Source: Gammaproteobacteria bacterium
GTDB lineage: Bacteria > Pseudomonadota > Gammaproteobacteria > JAJPIJ01
DNA length: 52,138 nt
Assembly: GCA_022071965.1 (NCBI GenBank)
Contig: JAJVIQ010000024.1
Span: 1-52,138, forward strand
Direction: 5' to 3'
Of this stretch, positions 50,847-52,138 are shown piece by piece (the first letter of the stretch is position 1; each line of letters opens with the position of its first letter). Position numbers and translations under genes: made by a program. Under the pieces are notes generated by a model. The model did no database searches, was not told where the DNA came from, and was given only the letters and a program-made list of their open reading frames with translations.

Positions 50847-52138
50847 TCAATGCGTGACCCGCGGCACGGGGTTCAGCGATGCCAGCTCCCCGATCAGTCC
50901 CTCGATGCGGTCGACGGACCCGCCGTCGAGATTACCCCAGCGCCCCGCGCCCTCCTCCGCCCGCCGCCGCCATTGAGCCAGGCGATCGGATCCGGTGTGC
51001 AGGTCCCGCAGGGCGCGCTCGAAGTCCGCATACGACTGTACGTTGACGACACCCCCGACGCGCTCGAAATCCCCGTACGCGTAGCGAAAGACGTCATAGT
51101 TGACGACCGGGATCGCGCAGGCGATGGCCCAACGGATCGTCGCCGATGCGAACGCGACATAGGCGTCGGCTAGCGCGACCAGGCGCGCGGTGTCCATGTT
51201 CGTCACCGCCCACCCCTTCGCGGCCAAGCGCTCGCCCATGCGGCCGTAGTTGGGATGCGGGCGGAACACGATCGTGTAATCGGATGCCAGCGCCGAGACC
51301 GCGTCGAAGAGCCGGTCGATGAACTCATCGATATCCGCGAACTCGAAGCCCGGCGGGCAGGAGCGGGTCTGATCCGGGCAACCGCCCACCAGCAGGATCG
51401 GCTTTTCGCTGTCCAGCGAGATCTGCTGCAGCAGGCGCGCGCGCTCGGCGGCCCGGTTCGCCTTGTAGGATGCGAGCTCATCGTCATAGATCGCCCCGAC
51501 GACGCGCAGCTTCGACGGCGGTATGCCGGCCGCGCGGTAGTAGTCCTGCATCGCCTCGCTCTCCACCGCGATGACGTTCGCGTAGCCGCTGTTCATCATC
51601 CACGGGTCCGGCGGCGTGGTCCGCGTGATCTCCTGGCCGAGGATGTGCCAGGCCGGCAGGCGGACGAGCGACACACCGTCCTGCGTCATGACCCAGCGGG
51701 GAAAGAGTGCCGCGGCAATGCGGTTCGGAAGGAAGTCGCGCTGGTAGTGCGGCTGACCCATGAGGCTCTTGAACGCCTCCTGCTGGTTGGCGATCGTATA
51801 GGGCAGGATCAGGCTCGGGACGCCGCGGCGATGCGCCGCCTTGATGAGCAGCGGCGAGAACGCGCCGACGACGTCCTCGGGCAGGATCAGAGCCCGCGGA
51901 CGGGACTCCTCGATCATCCGCTCAAAGTCCTTTATCGAACGCAGATATACGAGGAGCGTGTTGATCAGTACGCGGATGGCCTGTCGCAAATCGTAGATGC
52001 CGGGGAGCCTCAGGGTTGTCCTCACCGCGAGTTTGAACCATCCGATGCGCGGCCGTGCCTCCGCGTCGGCCCGGTTCGCCGACGCTCCGCTGCCCGCGCG
52101 CGGCGGCTCGTCGCCCAGCACGCGAAACTCCTCGAACG
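50847..52138 (-). CDS. GT-B-like transferase family protein (runs off right edge)
   Basis: At least 430 codons. The frame stays open to the window edge and its first residues (FEEFRVLGDEPP) look protein-like, so the true start lies beyond 52138. C-terminal landmarks are FRPHPNYGRMGERLAAKGW and ASATIRWAIACAIPVVNYD, the same block as in the GT-like protein at 29395-30822. CDP-glycerol- or sialyl-type GT-B enzymes have a similar nucleotide-sugar site. It precedes the Gfo/Idh gene by 40 nt. Donor unknown. Confidence 0.68.
   Translation of the reverse strand, partial: FEEFRVLGDEPPRAGSGASANRADAEARPRIGWFKLAVRTTLRLPGIYDLRQAIRVLINTLLVYLRSIKDFERMIEESRPRALILPEDVVGAFSPLLIKAAHRRGVPSLILPYTIANQQEAFKSLMGQPHYQRDFLPNRIAAALFPRWVMTQDGVSLVRLPAWHILGQEITRTTPPDPWMMNSGYANVIAVESEAMQDYYRAAGIPPSKLRVVGAIYDDELASYKANRAAERARLLQQISLDSEKPILLVGGCPDQTRSCPPGFEFADIDEFIDRLFDAVSALASDYTIVFRPHPNYGRMGERLAAKGWAVTNMDTARLVALADAYVAFASATIRWAIACAIPVVNYDVFRYAYGDFERVGGVVNVQSYADFERALRDLHTGSDRLAQWRRRAEEGAGRWGNLDGGSVDRIEGLIGELASLNPVPRVTH

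Noticed and set aside
48494-50857. 787-codon plus-strand frame
   Set aside because: Antisense of the acyltransferase, NHL and oxidoreductase genes, all of which have clear motifs on the minus strand.

Overview
The window reads as a chromosomal segment of a G+C-rich proteobacterium, most likely gammaproteobacterial (beta is possible). Pointers are UvrB, a bacterial tRNA-Asn with encoded CCA, an HlyB/HlyD type I secretion pair, a RAYT transposase, a PEP-CTERM protein of the VPLP type and a Wzx/Wzy/Wzz polysaccharide locus. Nearly every gene is on the minus strand, so most of the window is read from high to low coordinates. The plus-strand genes are a clipped ORF at the left edge, an aspartate-type aminotransferase with tRNA-Asn, and an APS kinase.

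Left part (1-9.5 kb): a tight minus-strand cassette encodes an AsnB-type amidotransferase, an acyl carrier protein, an AMP-forming acyl ligase, a stand-alone NAD-synthetase-fold ATP pyrophosphatase and a hexapeptide acyltransferase. It looks like a carrier-protein-based acyl or amide tailoring pathway, probably for a glycan. Then come uvrB, a divergent aminotransferase and tRNA-Asn.

Middle part (9.5-28.5 kb): two FemAB/GNAT-like proteins (one frameshifted) flank a periplasmic thioredoxin-like protein. Next is a 14-kb minus-strand run for type I secretion: HlyB, HlyD, a 66-aa membrane protein, a RAYT transposase, a 52-aa membrane protein, an unrecognised membrane-anchored protein, and a 2723-aa RTX protein with an N-terminal lipase-like domain. 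hlyD carries an in-frame palindromic repeat, a sister copy of which sits in the hlyB-hlyD gap; hlyB carries a different in-frame insert. Upstream of hlyB lie a decayed galU remnant and a scrap resembling an IS3 orfA.

The 28.5-31.8 kb stretch has lower G+C and holds a radical SAM/SPASM enzyme, a GT-B-like protein and a PhyH-type dioxygenase in one tight operon. Its GT-like protein has a relative at the far right edge of the window.

Right part (32.2-52.1 kb): cysC, galU and a PglF/WbpM-type dehydratase, then a PEP-CTERM protein, then a long polysaccharide operon: GT4, Wzz, WecB, GT, Wzy-like, Wzx, PglE-like aminotransferase, PglD-like acetyltransferase, PglC-like phosphosugar transferase, a membrane-anchored beta-helix protein, a second NeuD/PglD-like acyltransferase, an NHL propeller, a Gfo/Idh oxidoreductase and a GT-like protein running off the edge. 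PglF/E/D/C together suggest that the repeat unit starts with a bacillosamine-type diacetamido sugar on undecaprenyl phosphate, is flipped by Wzx, polymerised by the Wzy-like protein and length-controlled by Wzz. No exosortase, TolC, sulfotransferase or CRISPR array is visible in the window.
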